Assembly: GCA_016801845.1 (NCBI GenBank)
Contig: CM028916.1
Location: 18,475,514-18,539,513, forward strand
Origin: Polydactylus sextarius
Taxonomy: Eukaryota > Chordata > Actinopteri > Polynemidae
Length of the DNA stretch: 64,000 bases
Reading direction: 5' to 3'
Shown here: positions 23,701-37,300 of the stretch, one piece after another
How the letters are laid out: each line of letters opens with the position of its first letter
Position numbering within the stretch: position 1 is the stretch's first letter
Made by a program: the position numbers and the translations under genes
Notes under the pieces: generated by a model
What the model was told of the DNA's origin: nothing
Seen by the model: the letters and a program-made list of their open reading frames with translations, nothing else
Databases searched by the model: none

Positions 23701-26700
23701 GTGTATGTTGTTTGTGTGTGTGCGTGCATGTTTGTGTGTGTGTGTGTGTGTGTACCTGCGGCTAATGATGAAGACAGCTGCAGATATCAGCAGTAAAATT
23801 CCAACCCCGCTGACAGACAGCAGCAGGAAGGCTGAGTTAACTCCTTCTCCAATCAGAGGGAAGGGATCTAACAGGAAAGGACACAAAAGTCACCAACCAG
23901 AAAGTTAAAACTTCTTCGTCTAAACTTTAATGCATCCTTTTAAAACTACTCAACGTTACAGCCGCTGTACCTGAATTTGTGGAGAATTCAAACGGGGCAC
24001 TGAACTCTCCATATCCGGCAGCCGTGCGAGCACGCACATGAAACACGTACACGGTCAGGGGGTTGAGACCCATGACATCGACGCTACGAGAGAAGGTCCT
24101 CATTATGCGGTAGGAGCGCTCTCTCTGATCCTGATTAGACGGGACAAAAAGAGATGTCTGTTTTCAGAGCCTGACTGCAAATCCATTTTTACCATCAGTG
24201 CAACACAAACAGCGTGCTCGTGTATTGACATTCCAGACAGCTGCCTGAGCTGCATTAACCTGCAGGTGACTCACCTTTTCATAGAACTTGACCTCGTATT
24301 CCAGGATGACCCCGTTGGGTCGATCAGGCTGTTGCCACGACAATGACAAACTGTGCCTGGTGACATCAGTGGCTTGAATGAACGATACTCGAGATGGAGC
24401 TGAGAAGGGAGGGGGAATAAAAGAAAAGGAATAATTCAGTCACAATAGCATAACTCTCTATGCTGCTTATGAGATAACACCAATAAACATGTCACAGCTC
24501 TGTGAACAGCTCCAAAGGGATGTTGATGGCTTCTTGTCAACAATCCCATTGACCCAGTGCACCTGAGAATTGACCTAGATCTCATTCCTGCCTTGTCCAC
24601 AGAGACCAAGTCCATTCTCCGCTCTCTTCCCTCTTACACCCCCCCCTTTCCATCCCTTTATGGTGCTTGTCCTCCTTTGTGGCTGTTCATATGATATCTG
24701 GCCATATGGTGGTGCAGGTTGGATGTGACACATCCCAGACACGCTCTCATGCTGTGCACAAAGTTATTTCCCTCGGGGAAACCTGGAACTAAGCAGGTGT
24801 GCCGGTTTCTAAATGCCAACACAAAGTCTTAAAGCAATGACAGTTGAGATGTAGCAGCACGCGGGAAAAAGGGAAAGCGTTGCCGAACACTGATGGAGAG
24901 CATGTGCGAGGAAACGCCACACACCAGCTGACACCTTCGTAGCTATAATGAAACACACCATAAAATCTGAGTGATTTTTAAAACATGACCGTGGTCAAGA
25001 GCTGACAAGAGTTAAAGCCCACACTCAGGCGTCTACGTCTCGTATGTAGTTGTTGTAACCAACTTTTCTTTGTAGAATAGAATAGAATAGAATAGAAATC
25101 CTTCATTTGTCCCCAGGAGGAAATTGATGTGTTTGACAGCAGCGTCAAGTAAAAATAAATAAATAAGTAGCTTTATGACAAAAAAAATATATATTGTATC
25201 TATTTATCTATTGTATCTTTTGTTTCAAACAGTTTTGTCTATTTGCATTTAAGTCAGTGATTTACATTTCCAAGAATGCTTTCTGACATCCTGTAATTAA
25301 TTCAACTGTTGTTGTGGTGTAGGAGGACAGAGTAATAACTATGGCAACTATGACAGTGATAGTAAGAACAAGAGCTTCCGGTTGAGAGACAGCAAGAAAT
25401 GTATCTTGTAGCTCTGTATCCTTGTCTATTCTATGATGGATGTGTCCATTTCTATTATAGTCACATGGTGTTTATATAACTTGTGTTTTATAAATGTAAG
25501 AAAATGTGATAATATATGCATCAGCAGTGGCTGTTTTGCAGCACTGAAATGTTTTACATTGGACACCACCGTTGGTCGTGCATGATATACATCAGCACTA
25601 CATGCAGAGCTTGTTCATATTGTGCTTCCACAGTTTCAAACAGTCCTCATGGGGCCTTTCTTCCCTCTGGACTCACATGCACTGAGCAGCAGTTTGTATT
25701 GTGCTGACCAACAAACACACTTTGTGTTAATGCAACGGTCAACAGTCTGACAAACACATTTATCACACACAAACGGCACTCCCTCTCACCTGCTTGGTTG
25801 GTTGTTACGGTGACAGAAACACTCTGGGCTGCCCCTGCACCCCGAGACTGGGAGACCCCATTGCGTGCGTGGACGATAAAGGTGTAGTGTGTGTGGGCCC
25901 TCAGCTCGCTCACCACCACCCTGGTGTTCTTCAGGTCGGTCTGGCTTGGGAAGAAGAGCACGTCGGAGTCACAGGGAAGGCAAGATTGAGAACTGGAGGT
26001 GGAATCAAACCCTGGTCTCTGGTAATCTTCAGGTTCTGGTCCGCTCTGGAAAACACCTCTTCCTGACTCCACTTCAGATCCCACAATCCCCTGGTCTGAC
26101 TGCATCCCCAAGCCACTGCGCTGAGCCTCAGGCTGTGAGACGCTGCGATTCCTGGGGAGGGCTTTACTGGCAGTCTGACTGTGGCTGCCTGTTTGACAGA
26201 TGAGACACTCCAGGCTGTAGCTGGTGTCACTTCTTCCTCCCAGCCGGCGAGGAGGGGCCCACTCCAAGACCACCGAGGTCTCATTCACAACTGAAATGAG
26301 CTGCTGTGGGGCTGAGGGCGGCTCTGAGGAGGAGACAGGGATAAACTTGAGTGTGACCAAAACCGGCCGCAGTATATTGCGTATTATACACTACACATAA
26401 GGAAGAAGAAGTGGAAGGGGTGGGTGGAGGTGGGGGTGTGTAGGCCTTAGCGAATTGTTGGCACGTGTTGAAATACAGACATCTGGCATTGGACTGAAAA
26501 CCATACTGTTCAGATATGTTTTTGATGGGTTGGATGTTTTCTTCTGTGGCATTTCTGTGTTGTGTGTATGTGAGTGTGTATGTGTGTGTGTGTCTGTGTG
26601 TGTTCATTTTTCCCAGGCCAAAGAAACCATGTGCTGTATATAGGCATAATTAAGTTTATGACACACAGACTGAGGTCTGTCACACACAACCTAACCTACT

Positions 26701-26705
26701 CACAC

Positions 26706-26782
<77 letters not shown>

Positions 26783-27028
26783 GACATTTATTCACTTTTC
26801 AATTTCTTTAGTTATCACTCCCAGACAGGATGTAGATGGTGGCTTAGTCATAAGTAATGGGATCATGAAACAGGGGTGGCATTGAGACAAGTTTGTGTCT
26901 GCCTCTGTTTGGTAGAGATAGAGAGGTTGGGAAACAATGAATGTGCTTTTTGCTTTTATTTGCAAGCAATGCACACACATATTGTCTGTGTTTTCACTCA
27001 TGCACTGACTTACAAGTATGTGTGAATG

Positions 27029-27060
<32 letters not shown>

Positions 27061-29933
27061 TCTTACGGGTACAGGCCATCGAAGCTGGGTCGCTGTCAGC
27101 GCGGAAGAATCCAGAGTGGCAGTCACAGACAGTGGCGCCTTCCCTGAGCGAGTGGCTGTGCGGAGGACACTTGGAGCATCCTGCATCTGAAGACTTGGCC
27201 TTGTAGAAACCAGGAGAACAGGCTGCAGAAAGATGGAGACAGAGACGGAGGATTTTAAGCTACAATTTACTGCTCATCACGTAAAAGTAGGAAGCGACAA
27301 TAAGCTGAACACAGAACAGAACTTCTTTAAAGATGCACTGTAGTACCTTCAGCCAGTAGGGGTGCTGTGGAGTAATGTTTTGATGGACCAGATACTATGT
27401 GTTTACTAAAACTGAAACTCTTAATACATAAGCAGTTAACTGAAACAGTATTGTATTTGGACTTTTTTCGTTGGACAGATATATCATTTGAATATGTTTA
27501 GAGACATTGTGATTGGCTAAACAAAAAACAAAAAAACTCACAAATTAAAAGATCAATTAATCCAGAAAATTATAGCATATAATGTCACATGATTAATATT
27601 TGTGGTGAGATGTGGTTTCCATTAATGAAACAGTGGGAATATTTCAAAGTTTGCTCATATTTAATGATGGGAAATGCATGACTTTATATGTTTAGAAGAT
27701 CTGCATAATAATTGAGTTTATTGCAGTTGAAGACCACCCAGATGTAGGTTACAGGCAGTGTGGTCAATAGTGACTCGAGATTAGCTGACCCCCGACCCCT
27801 GACCCTTGATACAGTCTTTACTGTCTCCTGTATTGATGGTTTAGGCTCAGACAAGTTAATCAACACATGGAGTAACATTTTTTTTCTTTATTAAAAAAGA
27901 AAGAAAGAGAAAAAAAAAAACACGACAAGCGCATATAAAGACAAATCTAGAGAAATGGATCTAGCATGAGGAGGCGGGGCAGTTTGACTTCTTTTATCTT
28001 GGTTTTTGATGTGAAAAGAAAGGCGCACCCTTACTGATCAGCTCCCACTCGCACACACAGAAACCAGAAACACTAAAACTGAATACATCAAAACTCCACA
28101 CAGCGCCGGCAGCCCACACAAATATAATTGACATTTAAATATATGAAAGAGGAGAAACAGAGAAAGAGAGAGGGTGAGGGAGAGACGGTGGTGGTGCAGG
28201 GAGAGACATCTTCTCTCTGTATACCGAAGAGTTCATGCATTGACAGAGCAACAATACAATAAATGAGTGCATAATTATACTGCTTGACATCCACTGGTGA
28301 AGCAAAAGAGATGGCAAAGCGTGGCTGGTTAGAGATGTTTTTTTCTCCCTTTAATTTTAGAAGGAAATCCTTCATTTGTTTCAAGTGCAATCATTTTTTT
28401 TCAACACCTTCTTTTTCATCATCACACCCTATTCATTCTCCATCCTCAATCCCACCATCTTTCCCAGCTCTCTGCTTTTTTTCAGCCCTTTTACATTTCC
28501 AAGACTCATGAAGACATCCCAGTGGGAGTGGGTAGGAATGTGGGAATGATGTGAGCGTGTAGATTTGTGTGTGCGTGTGTTTGTGTGTGTGTGTGTGTTT
28601 GTGTGTGTGAGTGTGTCAGTATGCTTTATGACACTCTCATCAGTAGATGAGAGAGAGGAAGTCTCCTCTGTAATCTACTCACACGACCATCCTGCCCCAT
28701 CTGCATGAGTTTCCATAGATTTGCTCTTTCACACACTCGCTTGCCCTCCTCTTTCACATTTTTCACAGCCTCACTCATTCGCTCCCCGTGCACTTCCTCC
28801 TCGACCTCCACTTCCACAGCTTTGTGTGTTTGTGCTTGCTCTTGCCATATCTCTGTGGATCCTTCTCCTCTCTAAGTGCCAAACATTGACAAAAGCCTTT
28901 AAAGCTGGCTAGCAGCATTTATGGCTGGATACTGGCACAACGCTTGGCTGAAACCTGCAGTCGAAACCTTGTAAATTCATAAACATCTTTACAGCTGATA
29001 GGAGCCACTTTCATCTAGTGAATGGCTAATCATAGTCTATCAGCTGATAAAACAGTGTTATCATCCTCCTGCTGTTCTGTACATTCCTTTGTCTTTAATC
29101 ATCAAAGTAGTTAAGTCAGGCATGAACCGGAAAGCGAGGGAATCAAAAACACAGAAAAGTATTTGACCTGCTAAGGACTAAGGAGGCTGATTACAGGGCT
29201 CAACAAGACTCTGCTGGAGGGGGAGCTCACTGCTTTTGTCTGCGTCCCACCCAATCCTCTATCCTCTCGCACAGAGGACAGAAAGAGGGAAGAAATAAAG
29301 GAGCGAGTATTTGAAGCCATAAACTTCCTTCAGTGCGCTCTCATGTCTCTGTTCTCTCTGTTGTCTGTAGCCTTTTGTGTCTTTTTGGACGTGGTTTTCA
29401 ACTGGAGGGGGGGAGAAGCTGCTGACTGACCTGGAATAAGAGCTCATGAGGGTGTCATTAACCCGACATTAACCCCACGCTACCGAGGACCGTGCAAGAG
29501 CCTGAGCCCAAACATTAAACTGCAAGTGGCTATGGAGACAAACATTCACACATTACTCATAAGATCTGATAAGATTGTGAAATAATCTCAGATAGATATG
29601 TGTGGATACGAATAGGAACATTCGCATTCTGCTTGTTATGAGGACAATAAATACCATTAGATTGTCTGAGACAATTGAGAGAAAGTGACATAATCTAAAA
29701 GGATGGAGAGTCGGAGAAACAGTGAAACCAGTGGAAAAGACTGACAAGGAGCAGGAGATAAAGAGGAGAGGAGAAAAAAAGAGCGAGTGAGGAGGAGGCA
29801 GAGACAGAGGGGAAGGTGCCCTTTGATTACTATCAGCATTGTCGGCATTTGCATATGCATTCTCCTGCTACCTAAAATGCAAATGCAACTCAGTGCAAAT
29901 CCAGCTAAGAGCCTCGTCGGCACACTGTATTCA

Positions 29934-29971
<38 letters not shown>

Positions 29972-30463
29972 AGTATGTGTATTCTCCTTGACCCGGTGTT
30001 ATCTGTCATCATCCCTTGTTCCTTCCCAGCAGAGGGGTGTAGATGGAAGGAAGTACCCCTGACTGCTTCAGTCTGACACCTGTCTCTGTGATGGATGGAG
30101 AGAGGGAGGGACGGATTGACGGATGGATGGACGGATTGATAGACTGTCACGCGAGAAGGCGGGACACTATTAATCACAGGGGTCATGCCCTGTTAATTAA
30201 AACCCACAGAAATGCTGGAGAGAAGACATGATTCTTATCTTCTACTGATGTATGCCTTCATTCAAAGAGCGGCCTTTCTCCCGCAAAAATCAAACACACA
30301 CTGCTTTGTAGTTTGGTGCTGAAGTCATCTCATATGTTATGTCACTTTACAGTCTGTTTGCATTTAGGAATGTGCCTAGAGGAAGCCACAGCTTTATGTT
30401 GGTCCTAAATTTAAATACATGGAAAAACTGGTGGTTTTTAGAGAGATGTAAGTGAATTTCAGT

Positions 30464-30501
<38 letters not shown>

Positions 30502-31306
30502 CTGCCCAAAGCCAACAGTGCCAACATTAGCATGTGAAAGGGGCTCTACAACAATAACCCCCCGTTCCCCCTCTTCTCCCCATCACACTCAGATCAGCCC
30601 CGCCACCAGCAGCGGCAGCGGCAGCAGCTCCCCCACCTCTAACCGCAGATCAGGGAGAGGAGTTGGTGAAGAGAAAGGAGGGATAATGAGAGCAAGACAG
30701 AGAGAGAAAGAGCGGAGCTTGTTCCGATGCCAGGAGGCTACAGACAGCCTGGTGGAGCTGGCAAATGTCCTCTACATTAAGAGCAACCTGGGAGAAGGAG
30801 ACAATACCTCACACACACTGTGATTGTGAGGGAGGAATGCAAACCACCACCACCCACCCCCGTCCCCTCCAGGGTTTGGCTTGCTTCAGACAATCACTTG
30901 TGCCATTCCACTGTCTTTGCCTGCTTTGTCACCTGCCGTACGCACACATATACATACACACACACACGTGCACGCACGAACAGACACATACTTCTCTCCC
31001 CCCTTCTCTGTTTGCCCCACCACTCTCATCTCTGGGCATTCCCGGGCAGAGCTCCAAACTAGGAGTATATGGGAGAGGAGGCTTTGTTAGGCACAAAATT
31101 GGAGATATAGTACACACACACATATGCACTCATGCACACACACACATACACACAAACACACTGAACAACCAATCCAACACGTTCAGAGTCCAGAAATGCG
31201 ATGCAATAATTAGAGGGCCTGAATACAGCGATTACGCACTCTTTCTACCATCCGCTCACTCTTTCTTTCTGTCATCTCTTTTTCACTGTGGCTGTCTTTC
31301 CCTCAG

Positions 31307-31344
<38 letters not shown>

Positions 31345-34300
31345 CTCGCTCTTTTCATCCTTCCCATCCAAACGCTTTCTGCTGCTGATGAGACACTGCA
31401 GGTGCGTTGGAAAGAAACATAACCATGAAATCTCTGTGGATGGAGGGAACACAGACACACACACACACACACACACACAGAAACACACACATTCCAACCC
31501 TCCCAGGCAGTGAGCAGAACTGAAGAGAATCAGATGACAGAGAAAAAGGGGCCGGTGGAGAGACGTGGTAACAAAACGTAGCCGACTCCTCTGTCATTCC
31601 CTCTCTCCAGCCGTTCACATCTCTCTGTTCTTTCTCCTCCACTTGCCTCTTGTCTCTCCTCCCTTGTTTCCGATCCTCCCAGACGGATCGCAGCTGTCAA
31701 ACTTTTGACGTCTTCATCTACCTCGGTCATGACCCTGCACTCTGCAGCTAAACTCTCTATCTACATGTGTGTGTGGCTGTCAGTCAGAGTTTTTGACATC
31801 TTCATCGGGCCCAGTTGTGACCTCGGTCTTAACCAGGGGCTTAGAAAAGAGGGGGTGTTCCCTCTCTCTTGTGTGTCTCCACTCGTCTCCTTTGCACCCG
31901 ATGACGAACCCCCAGCAGGGGAGGGGCGGCTGTGCATTGATGCCTTCTGCTGTCAGTGGCCTTCTTTCAATCCCCCTCTCGCCCCATTCAACAACTAATC
32001 CCTTCTTCCTCTCCAGAGCTTCTCTTCTCATCCTCTCCATCCTCATTACCCTGTGTCAACACTGAAAATGAACTTTTCACATCTCCCTGCTTTAGCTAAG
32101 TCTACTCTTGTTTCACTTCAATTCACCAGGAGTTTTTTTCTCTTGAGCTGTTAAAACACATTACGGATGCAGAAGTATTTCTGAATTAAGCAAACTGTGG
32201 TTATTGAACCTGAGCTTTTATAGAAATGAAAAACTGACAACAGCTAAATATTTATAACAGATTTTATACAGCACCTAAGAAGGAAAAAACATTATCTATG
32301 ATTTGGCTTCTATATATTTTGAGAAATATGTGCATTTCCTTCTTCTTGATTCATAAGACTCAAACCGTTCTTATATCTGTGCTTTAAATATGAAGCTGCA
32401 ACAAGGAAATGATAAGCTTAGCTCAGCATAAAGACTGGAAAAAGATGCAAAATGTTAACCTGGCTGTGTCCAAAGGCAACAACACTCACCTAACAGCACC
32501 ATAAAGACTCACTGATAAACGTGTGGCATCTTGTGTGGTTAATCTATACAAAAACCGAAGTGTAAAACTGAGAATATGATGGGTTATTATTGTCTCAGAA
32601 ACTGTGAGCAGTTTCTTGGCAGCGAGCAGTCATTTCCTCAACTCTTCAAATTGTTGCACTATTCCTATTTCCTCCATAAAGTAAAGCAGCAGGATTCTGT
32701 CGTTTGCCTGGATTTATTGTTCAGAATCAGCACAGCTTGTAAAGACAAGTATCTCTGTCCAAACTATGTTCACTGTCTGTCTGCATATGTCTGTAATGCT
32801 CAGTGAATGAAACCAGTGAATCTACAGGATCCAAAAACCTCCTGACCTCGGTGACGGGAGGAGAGGCAGATCATCTAAATCTCCTGACAAATCTATCTGC
32901 TTTTCCCTCCATCACACTGCGCCCTCCCCCCACTCGCTCTCTGCGAATTTCAAACTAAAATGGAAGAAGCGTTAAGGCGTCTATCCAATACTGCAGGGTC
33001 AGAGTTTTCGCCGAGCAGCATTCGGTATTCATCCAGACTTTGATGGATTTCCACTGAGGCAGCTGAGCCCGGCCAACAACCTGACAGGCAGCGAGAGCAG
33101 GGAAAAGGAGAAGAGAGCAGCAGATAGATAGATGGCACTTCACATCTGCTGGAGGTTCAACAGAGTCAAGGGTCTCTCCTAAATCTAGTTGAAGAGGAAC
33201 ATCTTTCAGGCCTCTGGGACCACCCCACAAACCTCCTCCTCTTTTCAGGAGAAACAAACGGGGCAAGCAGGGTGAAGGTTTCAGAGAGCGTTTGTCACAT
33301 GGAGAATTTTGGCTACAGCTTTTCCTGTTGCAAAAAAAAAAGCATGTTTTTTTTTCCCCTGTTTATCGCCAACTGGCACCAGCATTTCTCCCTTTATGTC
33401 CATCTCTCTGTCTTTCTCTCTCTCAGCATCTCTTCTTCTCTCTTTGAATTATGGGTCTGTTTGTTATACAATTAGCCTGCTGGGATAGGCACCATAAATA
33501 AAACTGAGGGAGCAGATCAGTGCGTCGCTTCCCCCCATCTCTCTATTGGTCTATGTCCATCTGCGTATGCCTGTGTGAGCGGACATGTTGTGTATGTGAC
33601 TGAATAGGGGGAGTGAAGTTGTAAGTGTCTCCACTGAGTCTGTTGTCCCACGTTCACCCCACTTTCTCACGCGCAAAACACGCACATTTAGTGTTCCTCA
33701 CTATCACAACAGTCTCTTCCAAACAGTCCACGTCATCCATGCCACATGTATGTTGGTGAGAGGTGTGAACAGCTTGCATATTCGTTGCCATAAAGTTCAG
33801 ACCAGATTTGTAAGTGATAGAAAGACATTTTTGTCCAGATGGCTGTTGTTATGTCAGCACACCTCACACTGAGACCTGAGAGCTTCTACTGACGACTTCA
33901 AAACTTTGTTTACAGATAAACTCAATCGATCAATGAAGATATACATCAGGTTTAAAGGTTTTGCAGTGGTACTGTGTTATGGCATATTCTGCATATTTAA
34001 ACTCTGCTATTACCAGCTCCCAAACAAGACTGTTCCTTTATCACAGATTTTCTAAAAATATTAAAAGAAAATAATTAGAAGGATCGACAGGAAACTCAAG
34101 CAGGTGTTAATTAGTACACAAACCGAAACGCTGTCAGCGTTTCCCATCATTAGCAAGTAGCTTGTGAAGTCAAGCAGTAATGACTGTTACTCATCGAGAC
34201 ATGCGACTTAGAAGTCAAGACACAAAGGCAGCGGAGAGAGTTTGTTGCAGGCGTCCAAAACAGATGAGCCAGACCTTCATAAAAACAGCAAATCATTTTA

Positions 34301-37300
34301 ATGTATTTCTGTTGGATCACTTACCTCTACATGATCCTCCCTTCTCTTCATATCCAGGGTTGCAGAGACATCCGCCAATAGGAACTAACCACTCTCCATC
34401 AGCACCGCAGTACATTTTAGGCTCCTCTCTCTCTTCTGATTGGTTGACACAAGACCCCCTAACCTCCACTAAGGAGGACGTATCGGCCCCAGTGACGGTG
34501 TCTGGAAAAGTTGCCAGGTTGCGGATAGTGAGCGGACAGGTTTTGTAAAAAACTCTGACGGAAACTAAAGCAATGCAGGCGCCAACATCCTGAAAAGCCA
34601 AGTAGAAGCCCTTCCTGGTCGTGACCTTTACGTCTCGCACCTCGGTGTTTAGTTTCATGATACGGTCACCGACGTCCACCTGGATGGAGAGAAGGAGTTA
34701 CATGAATCCAATGTTCAGTAAACTGTGTCAGCTCTAATTCAATTTGCTTGTTTAACCTAAAGTGTGAGTTGCGATTGAGCCATGGCTGATCTTCACATTT
34801 TCAGCATCTGGCTCTCATCCAGATGCTATTGACTACAAAGGTAAAATAAGCTTAATGCATACAGTGCTAAAAACAGGAGTCATTTTAGTAAGGGCTAAGC
34901 AAAACCACCCTGCCAAAATTCATGGTGTGGCAAAATGGACACCTGAAATAAAAAAATGCTTGTAAAACAAATAAAGAAATTACTGCTAAGAGCCAGGGGG
35001 GTCATTTTCAAGATAAGAGCAAATTAAAGTGAGCGGAGGAGGGAGGATAAAGAAGTCAAGGCTGACTCAGTTGTTTGGCGTTACCTGGGTGAAGCTCTCG
35101 TCTGCTGCGACAGTGTCCACCTTAATGAAGCTGTTCTCTTTGATGTAACTCTCTCTGTCATCATTTGACTCGTGGTAGTACAGATTGAATGTCTCCTAAA
35201 AGACAAAAGCGACAGGAAAAACAAAAAAAGTGTCTATTTATCATCATCAGGGCTCATCTTTTCTCTTAATATGATAATGAGCCACGGGGGGCTTTGTGCT
35301 TGAATAACCAGCAGCTGTAATATATAATAAAGCTCCATTAGTAGCAGTCTGTCCGTTGACTAATTAGCATAAAAGTTAACAAGATGAAAAAAGTCAAGCC
35401 ATCAAAAGAAATCCTTGTCACATGTTATTAGAAGTATCTTCTAAATTCAAGCCACACAATGACCTCCACACCCTGTCGCAGATTATGAGGATAATTAGGA
35501 GTGTTTTCTCGTACCTTGCAAGTGCCAGTGACCCCCGGTAGGCTGTTGCAGTCTCTAAGTGTAAACTTCACTTCAACATAAACCCGTTGAGCTCCGGACC
35601 GTGGGATCCAGTCCGTCCTCAGCCAGTTGTTTTGATTGGGTTCTAGGACATTGCAGACCTGGTATGTTCTGATGGGGATGTTCTTCTCATCCATGATACT
35701 CACTTCCTCCCACTGCAAAACAAAACACACACACAACATGAACATGGCATATAGCTACATGACTACACTGCAGTATGTTTCTGCCTATTTGTGTGCACAC
35801 TGAATTATACTGCACCAATTTATGTTCCATAAATATTTGGATTCCCTATTTTCCTCGCACCTACAGCTTTCACTTCACACCAACAGTAGGAAAATCAACT
35901 TGACAGTTTACTAAAGCAGATGCTCCATCAAAGTAATCATTGATCAGTGAACAATTACTGCCTCAGTTGTGAAATTATCATGTGGTAAAAGCCCTTGAGA
36001 GCAATTTTTTTTTTTACAAAACTTTTGCTTATAATCTGCTGCCAAGTCGCGACGCTCTCAGGGGACACTGTCAGGAAACAAATCCTACACAAATAGATGG
36101 CAAAAAAGGGAAACGCGACGGTAGAAGCATCTTGTAATGTTTAATGGTTGCTTGGTGGCAGCTGTAGATGATAATTTATTTCTATAAAAAGGTGTCCTAT
36201 CATTTACTGTGATGATTGATGCAAAGTCTTTAAAAGTTGAATTCCATGCTGTGAAAGTTTGACCCAATCATAACTTCATCAACAAACTCTTTAGTTCTAG
36301 TTTAAACACAGAAATGCTTTTACAGAAGCAGTCACCAGAAAACCATGTTCTTGGTTTTTATATCCACTTTAAAAAATTCCTGTCCTCATAAATAAAGAAA
36401 AACAGTTTCAAGTACATTTCAGATGCTGCGGAACATCCTGTAATTCACTGCTGTCGTTTGAAGCCTCACAGCCTAACGTCCGTTCCTGAATCAATATTCT
36501 GCGCTGGACCGTGGTTCAGATTTGTTGCAACTCCCAAGGTTTTTACAGGCAGATTTTCATACGAGTGAAAACAGGTTCAAGCTTCTCTGCACCATTCATC
36601 TCAATGGAGCTGACAATTTGCCTTGTACTGTGACCCTTCAAATAACCGCTGAGCCTCCCAACTCCAAATTGGCTTTTTATTGCCACTGAATAATAATCTG
36701 CTCTCGCTACTAGTGCGAGCTGTATACACACTAAATGCGCCGTGTCGAAGAAGAGAAAAAGAGAGGGAGAGGCAGAGGATGACAGGACGTGTGAGTGTGT
36801 TGAGGAGGAGGAGGGTCTTTGTCAGTGTGTGTCTAATTGGACCTGATCGATATGTCATCAGGGATGATCTTATTGGCTGATAACAGTTTATCGCACATAT
36901 ACTGATATAATGATACTGATGCATAAATATATTCTAATGCAGTAAATGTTTTATATGCAAATTTTTTCACAGACATTTGACCTTTATCATTTGTGTTTAT
37001 TGGAATTAATCTTCTTGTTTTCTGATATTTTCATTTCCAGTGTGATTTACTGGTCAAAATGTCTTGATTTGACATTCTAATTTAAACTGTGGATGTTGTA
37101 TCATTATCACCTCCTTGTTATTCTTATATATCAGCCTCTAAACTCTAGCAACAGCCCAGCTCTGCAGCGTAACTGCGTTCTCTAAGTACAATACATGAAT
37201 ATAAGAGGATGTACGCATGTGCATTAGCGCATGGTTACGTCTTTGTGTAGTTGCATGTTTATTAAATGTGTGTCTCTTTGTGGGGTATGTGTGTATTGGG

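Noticed and set aside
25647..26360. 237-codon frame starting before FN3-1
   Set aside because: Its first residues and the last 47 are intronic. Splice sites at 26323 and 25790 restore the conserved PPSAP start and NQA end.
30470..30823. 117-codon frame with Ser/Gly-rich part in Eph intron 5
   Set aside because: Begins in a GT repeat, compositionally biased, and no exon of an Eph is missing at this point.
31272..31642. Overlapping minus-strand frames near 31.3-31.6 kb
   Set aside because: Driven by CT and CA microsatellites. No splice logic or family similarity.
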